From: Bradyrhizobium nivariense
GTDB lineage: Bacteria; Pseudomonadota; Alphaproteobacteria; Rhizobiales; Xanthobacteraceae
Assembly: GCF_029846715.1 (NCBI RefSeq)
Contig: NZ_JARVWW010000014.1
Span: forward strand, 1 to 64,000
Direction: 5' to 3'
DNA: 64,000 nucleotides
The position numbers were made by a program, and so were the translations under genes. This document shows, piece after piece, positions 51,816 to 61,268 of the stretch (the first letter of the stretch is position 1; every line of letters begins with the position of its first letter). The notes beneath the pieces were generated by a model that worked only from the letters and a program-made list of their open reading frames with translations, made no database searches and was not told the origin of the DNA.

Positions 51816-53366
51816 ATGTACCCAGGTCAGCATGCCCGCCTGCGCCCGCTCCAGCCCGCCTTCATCATGGCGGCGACCGGCGAGACCGTCACCTATCGCG
51901 AGCTCGATGCGCGCAGCAACCGGCTCGCGCACCTGTTCCGCAAGCACGGCTTGAAGCGGCTCGACCACTACTCGATCTTCATGGAGAACAATTCCCGCTA
52001 TCTTGAAGCCTGCGGCGCGGGCGAGCGCTCCGGTCTGTACTACACCTGCATCAACTCGTTCCTGACGCCGGGCGAGCTCGCTTATCTCCTCGTCAACAGC
52101 CAGTCGAGAATCCTGATCACGTCGGTTGCGAAGCTCGATATCGCCCGCGAGGCGATCGAGGCCTGCCCCGATATCAAGCTGTGCATCGTCGCCGACGGCC
52201 GGGGCGAGAGTGAACGCATCGTCGACCTCACTGAGGTGACTGCCGACCTGCCGGGGACGCCGATCGCGGACGAGTGGCTCGGCACCGCCATGCTTTACTC
52301 GTCGGGAACGACGGGACGACCGAAAGGCATTTTGCGGCCGCTGCCGGAGGAACCGCCGAAGCACGTTCTTCCGCTGTTCGAATTCCTGACAAAGCTCTGG
52401 CACTACCGGGAGGGCATGATCTATCTGTCGCCCGCGCCGCTCTATCACTCGGCGCCGCAGGCCGCCGTGAACCTGACGATCCGGATGGGTGGCACCGTCA
52501 TCATCATGGAAACGTTCGATCCCGAGCGTTATCTCCAGCTCGTGCAGCAATGGGGCATTACGCATACCCAGCTGGTGCCGACGATGTTTTCGCGCATGCT
52601 GAAGCTGCCGGAAGAGGTGCGCACGCGCTACGACCTCTCCTCGCTCGAGATCGCCATCCACGCCGCTGCGCCCTGCCCTGCGCTGGTGAAGGACGACGTC
52701 ATGAAATGGTGGGGCCCGATTATCCACGAATATTACGGCGCGACCGAAGGCCTTGGCTTCACCGCCTGCAACAGCGCGGAATGGCTCGCCCATCGCGGCA
52801 CGGTCGGCAAGGTGCTGCTCGGCGACCTCCATATTCTCGACGAGAACATGAAGGCGTGCCCGACGGGAACGCCAGGCCAGGTCTGGTTCAAGACGGCCTC
52901 GCCGTTCGAATATTTCAACGACCCGGAGAAGACGAACGAGGCGCGCTCGACCGACGGCAGCATGAGCACGGTCGGCGACGTCGGCTATGTCGACGAGGAC
53001 CGCTTCCTCTATTTGACGGATCGCGCGACCTTCATGATCATCTCCGGCGGGGTGAACATCTATCCGCAGGAGTGCGAAAATTTACTGATCACCCATCCGA
53101 AGGTCGCGGACGCCGCGGTGTTCGGCGTGCCCAATCCCGATCTCGGCGAAGAGGTCAAGGCGGTGGTGCAGCCGATGCCCGGCGTTGTGCCGGGGCCGGC
53201 ACTGGCCGAAGAGCTGATCGCCTTCTGCGGGGCGCAGCTGTCGCGGCAAAAGGTGCCACGCTCGGTCGATTTCGAAAAGGAACTGCCGCGACTGCCGACC
53301 GGGAAGCTGTACAAGCGGCTGCTAAGGGACCGGTATTGGGGGAACAAGGCGTCGAGGATTGTGTGA
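51816..53366 (+). CDS. Acyl-CoA synthetase (AMP-forming, ANL superfamily)
   Basis: 516 aa. The adenylation motifs are all present: LYSSGTTGRPKGI (A3), HEYYGATEGLG (A5), STVGDVGYVDEDRFLYLTDR (A7/A8 region) and the catalytic Lys in LPTGKLYKR near the C-terminus. It activates a carboxylic acid with ATP and CoA. GGAGGA lies upstream of ATG 51816. It is in an operon with the dehydrogenase gene before it; the ABC importer follows after a family-B repeat. Substrate chain type cannot be read from sequence. Confidence 0.92.
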   Translation: MYPGQHARLRPLQPAFIMAATGETVTYRELDARSNRLAHLFRKHGLKRLDHYSIFMENNSRYLEACGAGERSGLYYTCINSFLTPGELAYLLVNSQSRILITSVAKLDIAREAIEACPDIKLCIVADGRGESERIVDLTEVTADLPGTPIADEWLGTAMLYSSGTTGRPKGILRPLPEEPPKHVLPLFEFLTKLWHYREGMIYLSPAPLYHSAPQAAVNLTIRMGGTVIIMETFDPERYLQLVQQWGITHTQLVPTMFSRMLKLPEEVRTRYDLSSLEIAIHAAAPCPALVKDDVMKWWGPIIHEYYGATEGLGFTACNSAEWLAHRGTVGKVLLGDLHILDENMKACPTGTPGQVWFKTASPFEYFNDPEKTNEARSTDGSMSTVGDVGYVDEDRFLYLTDRATFMIISGGVNIYPQECENLLITHPKVADAAVFGVPNPDLGEEVKAVVQPMPGVVPGPALAEELIAFCGAQLSRQKVPRSVDFEKELPRLPTGKLYKRLLRDRYWGNKASRIV

Positions 53367-53373
53367 GCCCGCT

Positions 53374-53502
53374 GTCGTCCTGGCGAAAGCCAGGACCCAT
53401 ACCGCGTGATCTCCCGATTGTGGTCGGTGGCAGTACCGAACGACTGGTCTTCGCCAAACTCCTCCCTGGGGTAATGGGTCCTGGCTTTCGCCAGGACGAC
53501 GC
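53374..53502. repeat. Family-B nested palindromic repeat
   Basis: Nearly the same as 36796-36922, with GTCGTCCTGGCGAAAGCCAG at the left and its inverse at the right. It starts 7 nt after the acyl-CoA synthetase stop. Confidence 0.85.
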
Positions 53503-53664
53503 CGGGGGAACCATCACTCACATCGTGAGAAGGAGCCACGTGCGGCCTTACGTCATCCAAATTGCCAAGGCCGTAACGAGCGTTGGCCGGTTGCCTCCCT
53601 CCGCCCGCGTCGCTATCGTCTTGTCAAACAGGCCGCAAAAGGCCGATGTCCAGGGAGGACGAGG

Positions 53665-55263
53665 ATGCGGAGCGTACGGGCGCTCGCCGCAACGGCGGTG
53701 CTATCTTTGCTTGCGTTTTCGACCATTGCACTCGCCGGCGAGCCCAAGCAGGGCGGGATTTTGCGGATGTACCACCGCGACAGTCCTGGCAATGCCTCGA
53801 TCCATGAAGGCGCGACCTACTCGCTCAACGTTCCCTTCATGCCTGTGTTCAACAACCTCATCATCTACAAGCAGGACGTGGCGCAGAACAGCATGGACAC
53901 CATCGTGCCCGAGCTCGCCGAGAGCTGGGCCTGGGTCAACGACAACAAGACACTGACCTTCAAGCTGCGTCCGGGCGTGAATTGGCACGACGGCAAGCCG
54001 TTCACCTCGGCGGACGTCAAATGCACATTCGACATGCTGATGGGCAAGTCGCAGCAGAAGTTCCGGCAGAATCCGCGCAAGACCTGGTACGAACAGGTTA
54101 ACGACGTCTCCACCAACGGCGATCTCGAGGTCTCCTTCAACCTGAAGCGGCCGCAGCCTTCGCTGCTGGCCCTGCTCGCCTCGGGCTACACGCCGGTCTA
54201 TCCCTGTCACGTCTCGCCCGGCGACATGCGCACGCATCCGATCGGCACCGGGCCGTTCAAGTTCGTCGAGTTCAAGGCCAATGAATCGATCAAGCTGACC
54301 CGCAATCCCGACTATTGGCGCAAGGGCCGGCCCTATCTCGACGGCATCGAGTTCACCATCATCCCGAACCGCTCAACGGCCATCCTCGCCTTCGTCGCCG
54401 GCAAATTCGACATGGCCTTCCCGACCGAGGTGAGCATTCCGCTCCTGAAGGACGTCAAATCGCAGGCGCCGAACGCGGTCTGCGTGGTCGAGCCCAACAA
54501 TGTCGCGACCAATATCATCGTCAATTCGTCCGCACCGCCGTTCGACAATATCGACATCCGGCGCGCCATGGCGCTGTCGCTGGATCGCAAGGCCTTCATC
54601 TCGATCATGTTCGAGGGCCAGGGCGACGTCGGCGGCACCCTGCTGCCGCCGCCGAACGGGCTGTGGGGCATGCCGAAGGAGATGCTCGAGACCATTCCGG
54701 GCTACGGCCCCGACATCAACGCCAACCGCGACGAAGCCAGGAAGCTGATGCAGAAGGCCGGCTACGGACCGGACAAGCACCTCGCCGTCAAGGTCTCGAC
54801 CCGCAACATCCCGGTCTACCGCGATCCCGCGGTGATCCTGATCGACCAGCTCAAGAGCATCTATATCGACGGCGAGCTCGACGTGGTCGAGACCGCGAAC
54901 TGGTTCTCGAAGATCGCGCGTAAAGACTACATGCTCGGCCTCAACCTGACGGGCAATGCCGTCGACGATCCCGACCAGTCGTTCTACGAAAACTATTCCT
55001 GCGGTTCCGAGCGCAACTACACCAATTACTGCAACAAGGAGATCGAAAAGCTGTTCGACGCGCAGTCGCAGGAGACCGACGTCAACAAGCGCAAGAAGCT
55101 GGTGTGGGACATCGACAGGAAGCTGCAGGAGGACGTCGCCCGCCCGATCATCTTCCATGCGCGGACCGGCAGCTGCTGGCAACCTTACGTCAAGGGCGTG
55201 ACGGTGATGTCGAACAGCTCTTACAACGGATACCGGTACGAGGATGTCTGGATGGACAAGTAG
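53665..55263 (+). CDS. Peptide-type ABC importer 2, periplasmic binding protein (SBP_bac_5)
   Basis: 532 aa. A Sec signal peptide (to about residue 24, ALA-GE) leads to GGILRMYHRDSPGN, then LTFKLRPGVNWHDGKPFTSADVKCTFD, the family signature. Two Cys near residues 449 and 457 (ENYSCGSERNYTNYCNKEIE) could pair. GGGAGG lies before ATG 53665. It is first of five genes forming a complete importer. Not close to the first SBP in the window (no Tat signal, different N-terminus). Ligand unknown. Confidence 0.93.
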   Translation: MRSVRALAATAVLSLLAFSTIALAGEPKQGGILRMYHRDSPGNASIHEGATYSLNVPFMPVFNNLIIYKQDVAQNSMDTIVPELAESWAWVNDNKTLTFKLRPGVNWHDGKPFTSADVKCTFDMLMGKSQQKFRQNPRKTWYEQVNDVSTNGDLEVSFNLKRPQPSLLALLASGYTPVYPCHVSPGDMRTHPIGTGPFKFVEFKANESIKLTRNPDYWRKGRPYLDGIEFTIIPNRSTAILAFVAGKFDMAFPTEVSIPLLKDVKSQAPNAVCVVEPNNVATNIIVNSSAPPFDNIDIRRAMALSLDRKAFISIMFEGQGDVGGTLLPPPNGLWGMPKEMLETIPGYGPDINANRDEARKLMQKAGYGPDKHLAVKVSTRNIPVYRDPAVILIDQLKSIYIDGELDVVETANWFSKIARKDYMLGLNLTGNAVDDPDQSFYENYSCGSERNYTNYCNKEIEKLFDAQSQETDVNKRKKLVWDIDRKLQEDVARPIIFHARTGSCWQPYVKGVTVMSNSSYNGYRYEDVWMDK

Positions 55264-55305
55264 CGCGGGCCACGGGCAGCTGACGAGATCGGCAGGAGGC
55301 GAGAG

Positions 55306-56253
55306 ATGTTTGCCTATCTGGTACGGCGCCTGTTCCTGATGCTCGTGACCCTGTTCGGGATCTCGATCGTCATCTTCTTCCTGCTGCGCGTCGTCCCCGG
55401 CAACATCGTCGACATCCTGTTCGCCGCGGCCGGCTATGTCGATCCCGCCGACAAGGCCAATCTGGAGAAGGAGCTCGGCATCGACCAGCCGCTGGTGGTG
55501 CAATATTGGCACTGGATCAGCGGCTTCCTGCGCGGCGATTTCGGCTACTCCTACGTCTCCGAGAAGCCCGCGCTTCAGGAGATCCTGCCGCGGATTCCGA
55601 TCACCGCACGGCTCGCCGGCCTGGCGTTGTTGTTCTCGGCGTCGATCGGCATTCCCTTGGGCGTCATCAGCGCGGTGAAGCAGGGAACAAGGCTCGATTA
55701 CGCGCTCCGCGTCGTCAGCCTCAGTGGATTGTCCCTGCCCTCGTTCTGGCTGGGCCTGCTCATCCTCACCGCGTCGGTGGCGATGTTCGGCCAGATGCCG
55801 ATCTTCAATCCCAATCCGCAAACATATCTCGAGGCGTTTGCGACCTACGCCGTGCCCGCCGCCGCCGTCGGCTTCCGCAGTGCTGCGCTGACCATGCGCA
55901 TCACCCGCTCCTCGATGCTGGAGGTGCTGCGGCAGGACTATATCCGCACTGCCCGCGCCAAGGGCGCATCGGATGCCGCCGTGAACTATCGGCACGCGCT
56001 CAAGAACGCGATTTTACCCGTCATCACCGTGATCGGCATCGAGGCGGCGTTCCTGATCGGCGGCCTCATTGTCACGGAGACCGTGTTCAACATCCCCGGC
56101 GTCGCCCGCTTCCTGGTCGAGGCGATCCGCTGGCGGGACTATCCGATCGTGCAGAACCTCGTGATGCTGATTGCGGTCGTGGTGGTAAGCGCGAATTTCA
56201 TCGTCGACATGCTGTACGCCGTGTTCGACCCGCGCATCCGGTACACCGATTAG
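55306..56253 (+). CDS. Peptide-type ABC importer 2, permease (DppB-like)
   Basis: 315 aa. TM1 RLFLMLVTLFGISIVIFFLLRVVPG opens the protein, then the ELGIDQPLVVQYWHWISGFLRGDFGYSY region. The EAA-type loop is DYIRTARAKGASDAAVNYRHALKNA; it ends VDMLYAVFDPRIRY. AGGAGG lies before ATG 55306. It pairs with the DppC-like gene 9 nt downstream. Confidence 0.93.
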   Translation: MFAYLVRRLFLMLVTLFGISIVIFFLLRVVPGNIVDILFAAAGYVDPADKANLEKELGIDQPLVVQYWHWISGFLRGDFGYSYVSEKPALQEILPRIPITARLAGLALLFSASIGIPLGVISAVKQGTRLDYALRVVSLSGLSLPSFWLGLLILTASVAMFGQMPIFNPNPQTYLEAFATYAVPAAAVGFRSAALTMRITRSSMLEVLRQDYIRTARAKGASDAAVNYRHALKNAILPVITVIGIEAAFLIGGLIVTETVFNIPGVARFLVEAIRWRDYPIVQNLVMLIAVVVVSANFIVDMLYAVFDPRIRYTD

Positions 56254-56262
56254 GAGAGCTGT

Positions 56263-57156
56263 TTGGCCGCGATCGACTATGACGTTGAACTGAGGCGGGC
56301 CGGGGCGCACGCGACCGGCGGCTGGCGACGCGTGCTGTTTTTGGCGCAGCGGCATGTGCTGGGCGCGGCCGGGCTCGTCATCATGACCCTGTTCGTGTTC
56401 ACCGCGATCTTCGCCGATTTCATCGCGCGCTACGATCCCCTGACGATCGACGCCGCCCGGGCGCTGGCGCGCCCAAGCCTGGCGCACTGGATGGGCACGG
56501 ACTCCTTCGGCCGCGATGTCTTCAGCCGCATCATCCACGGCGCCCGGATCTCGCTGGCGGTCGGGATCGGCTCGACGGCGCTCGGCGGCAGCATCGGCGT
56601 CATCGTCGGACTGACCTCAGGTTATCTCTCCGGCTGGGTCGATCTCGTGTTCCAGCGCGTCTCCGACGTCCTGCAGGCGCTGCCGCTTCTGGTGCTCGCC
56701 CTGATCATGACTGCCGCACTCGGTCCGTCCTTGCCGAACGTCATCATCGCGATCGCCATTCCACTGATCCCGACCGTCTCGCGCGTCATCCGCGCCAACA
56801 CGCTGGCGCTGCGCGAGCTGCCATTCATCGAGGCGGCCAAGTCGATCGGCATGAGCGAAGTGCGCATCGCGCTGCGTCATGTGCTGCCGAACACGCTGGC
56901 GCCGCTGATCGTGCTCGCGACCGCCCAGCTCGGCTCGACCATCCTCACTGAAGCCTCGCTCTCCTTTCTCGGCCTCGGCATTCCCGAGCCTTATCCGTCG
57001 TGGGGCCGCATGCTCTCTGAATCCGCCGCCGAATATGTCCGCACGGCGCCATGGCTGGTGATCTTCCCGGGCATCGCCATCAGCCTCGCGGTGTTCGGCA
57101 CCAATCTGTTCGGTGACGCCTTGCGCGACATCCTCGATCCACGGCAGCGCGGCTGA
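56263..57156 (+). CDS. Peptide-type ABC importer 2, permease (DppC-like)
   Basis: 297 aa from TTG 56263 with AGGAGAG upstream. A cytoplasmic lead of about 30 aa is followed by VLGAAGLVIMTLFVFTAIFADFIA (TM1), the signature HWMGTDSFGRDVFSRII, the EAA-type loop LRELPFIEAAKSIGMSEVRIA and the terminal GDALRDILDPRQRG. The stop overlaps the ATPase gene start by one base. Confidence 0.93.
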   Translation: MAAIDYDVELRRAGAHATGGWRRVLFLAQRHVLGAAGLVIMTLFVFTAIFADFIARYDPLTIDAARALARPSLAHWMGTDSFGRDVFSRIIHGARISLAVGIGSTALGGSIGVIVGLTSGYLSGWVDLVFQRVSDVLQALPLLVLALIMTAALGPSLPNVIIAIAIPLIPTVSRVIRANTLALRELPFIEAAKSIGMSEVRIALRHVLPNTLAPLIVLATAQLGSTILTEASLSFLGLGIPEPYPSWGRMLSESAAEYVRTAPWLVIFPGIAISLAVFGTNLFGDALRDILDPRQRG

Positions 57157-58163
57157 TGGCGGAAAAATCCGATCTCGTGCTCGATGTGAAGAACCTGAAG
57201 ACGGTGTTCTTCACGAACTCCGGTCTATTCAAGGCTGTCGACGACATCTCATTCTCCGTGAGGCGCGGCGAGACGCTGGCCATCGTCGGCGAATCCGGCT
57301 GCGGCAAGAGCGTAACTGCGCTCTCCCTGATGCGGCTGGTGCCGGATCCGCCCGGCCGCATCGTCGGCGGCTCCGTCACGCTCGAAGGCACCGACCTGCT
57401 GGCGCTCGACGAGGCAGAGATGCGCGCTGTCCGGGGCAACCGCATCTCCATGATCTTCCAGGAGCCGATGACCTCGCTCAATCCGGTGATGCGGATCGGC
57501 GACCAGATCGTCGAGGCGGTGCGGCTGCACCGGGCGACGTCGACCAGAGAGGCCCGCGACATCGCGGTCGAGATGCTGCGCCTGGTGCGCATCCCCGAAC
57601 CGGCGCGGCGCGCGCGGGAGTATCCGCATCAGCTGTCCGGCGGCATGCGCCAGCGCGCCATGATCGCGATGGCGCTGGCCTGCCGGCCCGCGCTGCTGAT
57701 CGCGGACGAGCCGACCACCGCGCTCGACGTCACCATCCAGGCGCAGATCCTGGCGCTGATCCTGGACCTTCAGAAAGAGCTCGGCACCGGGCTCGTGCTG
57801 ATCACGCATGATCTCGGTGTCGTCGCGCAGACCGCGCAGCGCGTCATCGTGATGTATGCGGGACGGAAGGTCGAGGAAGCGAGTGTCGAGGCACTGTTCG
57901 CTGCGCCAAAGCATCCCTATACGCGCGGATTGATGGCATCGATCCCGGCGGTGCCGGCGTCGGGCGTTGCCGCGCAGGCACGGCTGAACGAAATTCCCGG
58001 CACGGTTCCGTCGCTGGTGCGACTGCCGAAGGGCTGCGCGTTCGCGCCGCGCTGCAAGCTCGCGATCAAGCACTGTGAGGCCGAATATCCGCCGCTTACA
58101 GATTGGGGCGGCGGCCATCTCGCTGCATGCTGGCGCGCGGCCGAAGTGGCGGAGGTGGCATGA
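57156..58163 (+). CDS. Peptide-type ABC importer 2, ATP-binding subunit (DppD-like)
   Basis: 335 aa. Walker A GESGCGKS (about 45-52), Q-loop IFQEPMTSLNP, signature LSGGMRQR, Walker B LLIADEPTTALDV, H-loop LITHDLG. The C-terminal oligopeptide-transporter extension has Cys residues in GCAFAPRCKLAIKHC, the position of the iron-sulfur site described in some DppD proteins. The stop overlaps the next gene by 4 nt (ATGA). Confidence 0.93.
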   Translation: MAEKSDLVLDVKNLKTVFFTNSGLFKAVDDISFSVRRGETLAIVGESGCGKSVTALSLMRLVPDPPGRIVGGSVTLEGTDLLALDEAEMRAVRGNRISMIFQEPMTSLNPVMRIGDQIVEAVRLHRATSTREARDIAVEMLRLVRIPEPARRAREYPHQLSGGMRQRAMIAMALACRPALLIADEPTTALDVTIQAQILALILDLQKELGTGLVLITHDLGVVAQTAQRVIVMYAGRKVEEASVEALFAAPKHPYTRGLMASIPAVPASGVAAQARLNEIPGTVPSLVRLPKGCAFAPRCKLAIKHCEAEYPPLTDWGGGHLAACWRAAEVAEVA

Positions 58164-59146
58164 CCGAGGCGCTGCTCGAAGTCACCGATCTTACGAAGCA
58201 TTACCCGATTCGCGCCGGCGTGTTGCGCCGGCAAATCGGCACAGTGCATGCGGTCGACGGCGTCTCCTTTTCGGTTGGGGTCGGCGAGACGCTGGGCCTT
58301 GTCGGCGAATCCGGCTGCGGCAAGTCGACGGTGGCGCGCAGCGTGCTGCGGCTGGTCGAGCCGACCTCCGGCCAGATCCGCCTCGAAGGCGAAGACATCA
58401 CGCATCTCTCCAAGACGGCGTTGCGCCCGCACCGCCGCTCGATGCAGATCGTGTTCCAGGATCCGTTCGCCTCGCTCAACCCGCGCATGACGGCCGGAGA
58501 CATCGTCGGCGAGCCGCTCGCCGTGCACGGGCTCGCGACCGGCAAGGCGCTGGAGGCGCGCACTGCAAAGCTGTTCGAGCAGGTTGGCTTGCGGCCTGAC
58601 CAGATGCGCAGCTTCCCGCACCAATTCTCCGGCGGCCAGCGCCAGCGCATCTGCATCGCCCGCGCGCTGGCGCTCGAGCCGCGTCTGATCGTCTGCGACG
58701 AGCCCGTCTCCGCGCTCGACGTCTCGATCCGGGCGCAGGTGATCAACCTGTTGATCGATTTGCAACGGCAGCACGGCTTCTCCTACCTCTTCATCTCGCA
58801 CGACCTCGCGGTGGTCGCCCATATCAGTCACCGCGTCGCCGTGATGTATCTCGGCCGCATCGTCGAGATTACCGACAAGGACGAGCTGTTCCGCAATCCG
58901 CGCCATCCCTACACGCAGGCCCTGCTCGCCTCCGTGCCGGTCGCCACCCCACTCGCCAAAAGGCTCGCGCCGCTGGTCGACGGCGACGTGCCAAGCCCGG
59001 TCAATCCGCCGTCCGGATGCGCGTTTCACACCCGCTGCCGGTTTGCGATGGAGCGGTGCAGGACGGAACGGCCGGCGCTGGTGGATGCGGGCGATGGTCA
59101 CCAAGTGGCGTGTCTGTTGAATGAGGGGACCGGGCGGAGCCAGTAG
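58160..59146 (+). CDS. Peptide-type ABC importer 2, ATP-binding subunit (DppF-like)
   Basis: 328 aa from ATG 58160 (MTEALLEVTDLTKHYPI). Walker A GESGCGKS, Q-loop VFQDPFASLNPR, signature FSGGQRQR, Walker B LIVCDEPVSALDVS, H-loop FISHDLA. The C-terminal Cys-containing segment GCAFHTRCRFAMERC parallels that of the DppD-like partner. ATG 58160 is preferred over an in-frame upstream ATG at 58103 because it gives the ATGA overlap and the normal N-terminus. Confidence 0.93.
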   Translation: MTEALLEVTDLTKHYPIRAGVLRRQIGTVHAVDGVSFSVGVGETLGLVGESGCGKSTVARSVLRLVEPTSGQIRLEGEDITHLSKTALRPHRRSMQIVFQDPFASLNPRMTAGDIVGEPLAVHGLATGKALEARTAKLFEQVGLRPDQMRSFPHQFSGGQRQRICIARALALEPRLIVCDEPVSALDVSIRAQVINLLIDLQRQHGFSYLFISHDLAVVAHISHRVAVMYLGRIVEITDKDELFRNPRHPYTQALLASVPVATPLAKRLAPLVDGDVPSPVNPPSGCAFHTRCRFAMERCRTERPALVDAGDGHQVACLLNEGTGRSQ

Positions 59147-59153
59147 CTCCGCT

Positions 59154-59274
59154 GTCGTCCCGGCGAAGGCCGGGACCCATAACCCCAGGGAGTGGTTATG
59201 ACGCGAGCTGGTAACTCCGAGTCTTCGCCAAACCCAATCCTGTGATTATGGGTCCCGGCCTTCGCCGGGACGAC
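59154..59274. repeat. Family-B nested palindromic repeat (GTCGTCCCGGC subtype)
   Basis: The ends GTCGTCCCGGCGAAGGCCGG and CCGGCCTTCGCCGGGACGAC are inverted and self-complementary. It lies between the convergent DppF-like and carboxylase genes. Confidence 0.85.
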
Positions 59275-59291
59275 TAATTCAGCTTGCGGCG

Positions 59292-61268
59292 CTAACCCGC
59301 CCCGATCTCCGCGACGATCCTGCCCGTCGTCACCTGCTCACCCTCGGCGACGTCGATTGCGGCGACGACGCCGTCGATGCCGGCTTTGTGGACGTGCTCC
59401 ATCTTCATGGCTTCCAGCGTCATCACCGGCTGACCGGCGGTGACGCGGTCGCCCGGCTTCACCAGCACGGCGACAACGCGGCCATTCAAGGCGGCGCGGA
59501 CTTTTCCATCGCCGCCGTTGCTTGCGGCGGCCTTCGGTGCGGCGAGGGTGAGATCGGTGACCTCGAGCGGAATGCCGCGGTGCTGGAGATAGAGCTGATC
59601 GCCATCGCGCAGGAATCTGGTGCTGTCCATCACGCCGTCATGGCGGAAGCGGATCACGTCGAGATCGAGCTGGTCGATCTCGAACTTGTCCTGCCGGCCG
59701 TCAATGGCGACGGTGTAGCTGCCGTCGCGTTCGCGCCAGACTTCGAGCTCAAGCGCGTGGCCTGCGATCTCGACTTTCGCCGGCAGCGGGAACGTTGCTG
59801 CGAGGCTCCGTCCGCTGCGCCACGACGGTGCCTGCGGGTTCGTGACGTAGAGCAGCAGGCCGGCCAAAGCCATATTGAATGCGGCATCCGCACGCGGCGC
59901 CAGCAACTCGTCGCGATGCGCACCAATGAACGCCGTCGTCGCCTCGCCTTTGGCGAAGCCGGGATGACGCAGGCAGGACATCAGGAACGCCTGATTGGTG
60001 GTCACACCGAATCCGGTCAGTTGCTCCAGGCCGACGATCAGCCGCCCCCTCGCCTCCTCGCGGGTCGCGCCATGGCTGATCACCTTGGCGATCATGGAAT
60101 CGTAGAACGGCGGAATCTCAGAGCCCGATTGCAGCGCATGCTCGACGCGAATGCCATTAGGCACTTTCCAGCACGCCAGACGCCCGGACTGCGGCATGAA
60201 ATCATGCGCGGCATCTTCGGAGCACAGCCGCACCTCGATGGCGTGGCCCGTGAAGCGAATCTCCTGCTGCTTCATCGGCAATTGCTCGCCGCGCGCGACG
60301 CGCAGCTGCAATTCGACGAGATCAAGCCCGGTGATCGCCTCGGTCACGGGATGCTCGACCTGGAGGCGCGTGTTCATTTCCATGAAGTAGAACTCGCCGC
60401 TCGGATCGAGCAGGAATTCGAGCGTGCCGGCGCCCTCGTAACGCAGCGCCTTCACCGCGGCGACCGCGACCTCGCCCATTTTCGCGCGCAGGCCCGGCGT
60501 CACCGCGGGCGACGGCGCCTCCTCGATCAACTTCTGGTGCCGCCGCTGTACCGAGCAATCGCGCTCGCCGAGATGGATGGCGTTGCCGTGACTGTCGCCA
60601 AACACCTGGATCTCGATGTGGCGTGGATTCTGGATGGCGCGTTCGAGGATCACGGTCGGATCGCCGAACGCCGCCTTCGCCTCGGACCGCGCGCCACGCA
60701 GCGCATCGGGGAACGAATTGGCATCCGTCACGAGCCGCATGCCGCGTCCACCGCCGCCGGCGACCGCCTTGATCATCACGGGGAAGCCGATCTTTTTGGC
60801 CTCCGCGAGCATGACCTCATCGCCCTGATCGGCGCCCTGATAGCCGGGCACGACGGGCACGCCGGCCTTCCTCATGATCTCCTTGGCACCGGCCTTGTTG
60901 CCCATTGTCTCGATCGCCTGCGGCGACGGGCCGATGAAAACGAGGCCGGCATCCTTGCAGGCCTGCGCAAAATCCTCGTTCTCGGCGAGGAAGCCATAGC
61001 CGGGATGAACGGCATCCGCGCCGCTGGCCTTTGCGGCCGCAATGATCGCGGCGATGTTGAGGTAGGATTGCGCCGGCGGCGCTTCGCCGATGCGCACGGC
61101 CTGGTCGGCCTGTTGCACATGAAGCGCGTCGCGATCCGCATCCGAATAGACCGCGACGACGCCGAGGCCGAGCTCCCGCGCACTGCGCATCACGCGCAGC
61201 GCGATCTCGCCGCGATTGGCGATCAAGACCTTGAAGAACGGCCGATGCTGCACTGATCCGTTCCTCAT
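59292..61268 (-). CDS. Acyl-CoA carboxylase, biotin carboxylase/BCCP subunit
   Basis: 658 aa. The biotin carboxylase domain (about 10-460) opens FKVLIANRGEIALRVMRSA, with the ATP-grasp glycine loop KAVAGGGGRGM and the EMNTRLQVEHPVTE segment. A linker leads to the biotin carrier domain at the C-terminus, with biotinyl Lys622 in EAMKMEH. It carboxylates its own biotin with bicarbonate and ATP. The 658-aa size and layout fit the methylcrotonyl/propionyl/geranyl-CoA carboxylase alpha group. ATG 61268 overlaps the beta-subunit stop (ATGA). Confidence 0.93.
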   Translation of the reverse strand: MRNGSVQHRPFFKVLIANRGEIALRVMRSARELGLGVVAVYSDADRDALHVQQADQAVRIGEAPPAQSYLNIAAIIAAAKASGADAVHPGYGFLAENEDFAQACKDAGLVFIGPSPQAIETMGNKAGAKEIMRKAGVPVVPGYQGADQGDEVMLAEAKKIGFPVMIKAVAGGGGRGMRLVTDANSFPDALRGARSEAKAAFGDPTVILERAIQNPRHIEIQVFGDSHGNAIHLGERDCSVQRRHQKLIEEAPSPAVTPGLRAKMGEVAVAAVKALRYEGAGTLEFLLDPSGEFYFMEMNTRLQVEHPVTEAITGLDLVELQLRVARGEQLPMKQQEIRFTGHAIEVRLCSEDAAHDFMPQSGRLACWKVPNGIRVEHALQSGSEIPPFYDSMIAKVISHGATREEARGRLIVGLEQLTGFGVTTNQAFLMSCLRHPGFAKGEATTAFIGAHRDELLAPRADAAFNMALAGLLLYVTNPQAPSWRSGRSLAATFPLPAKVEIAGHALELEVWRERDGSYTVAIDGRQDKFEIDQLDLDVIRFRHDGVMDSTRFLRDGDQLYLQHRGIPLEVTDLTLAAPKAAASNGGDGKVRAALNGRVVAVLVKPGDRVTAGQPVMTLEAMKMEHVHKAGIDGVVAAIDVAEGEQVTTGRIVAEIGAG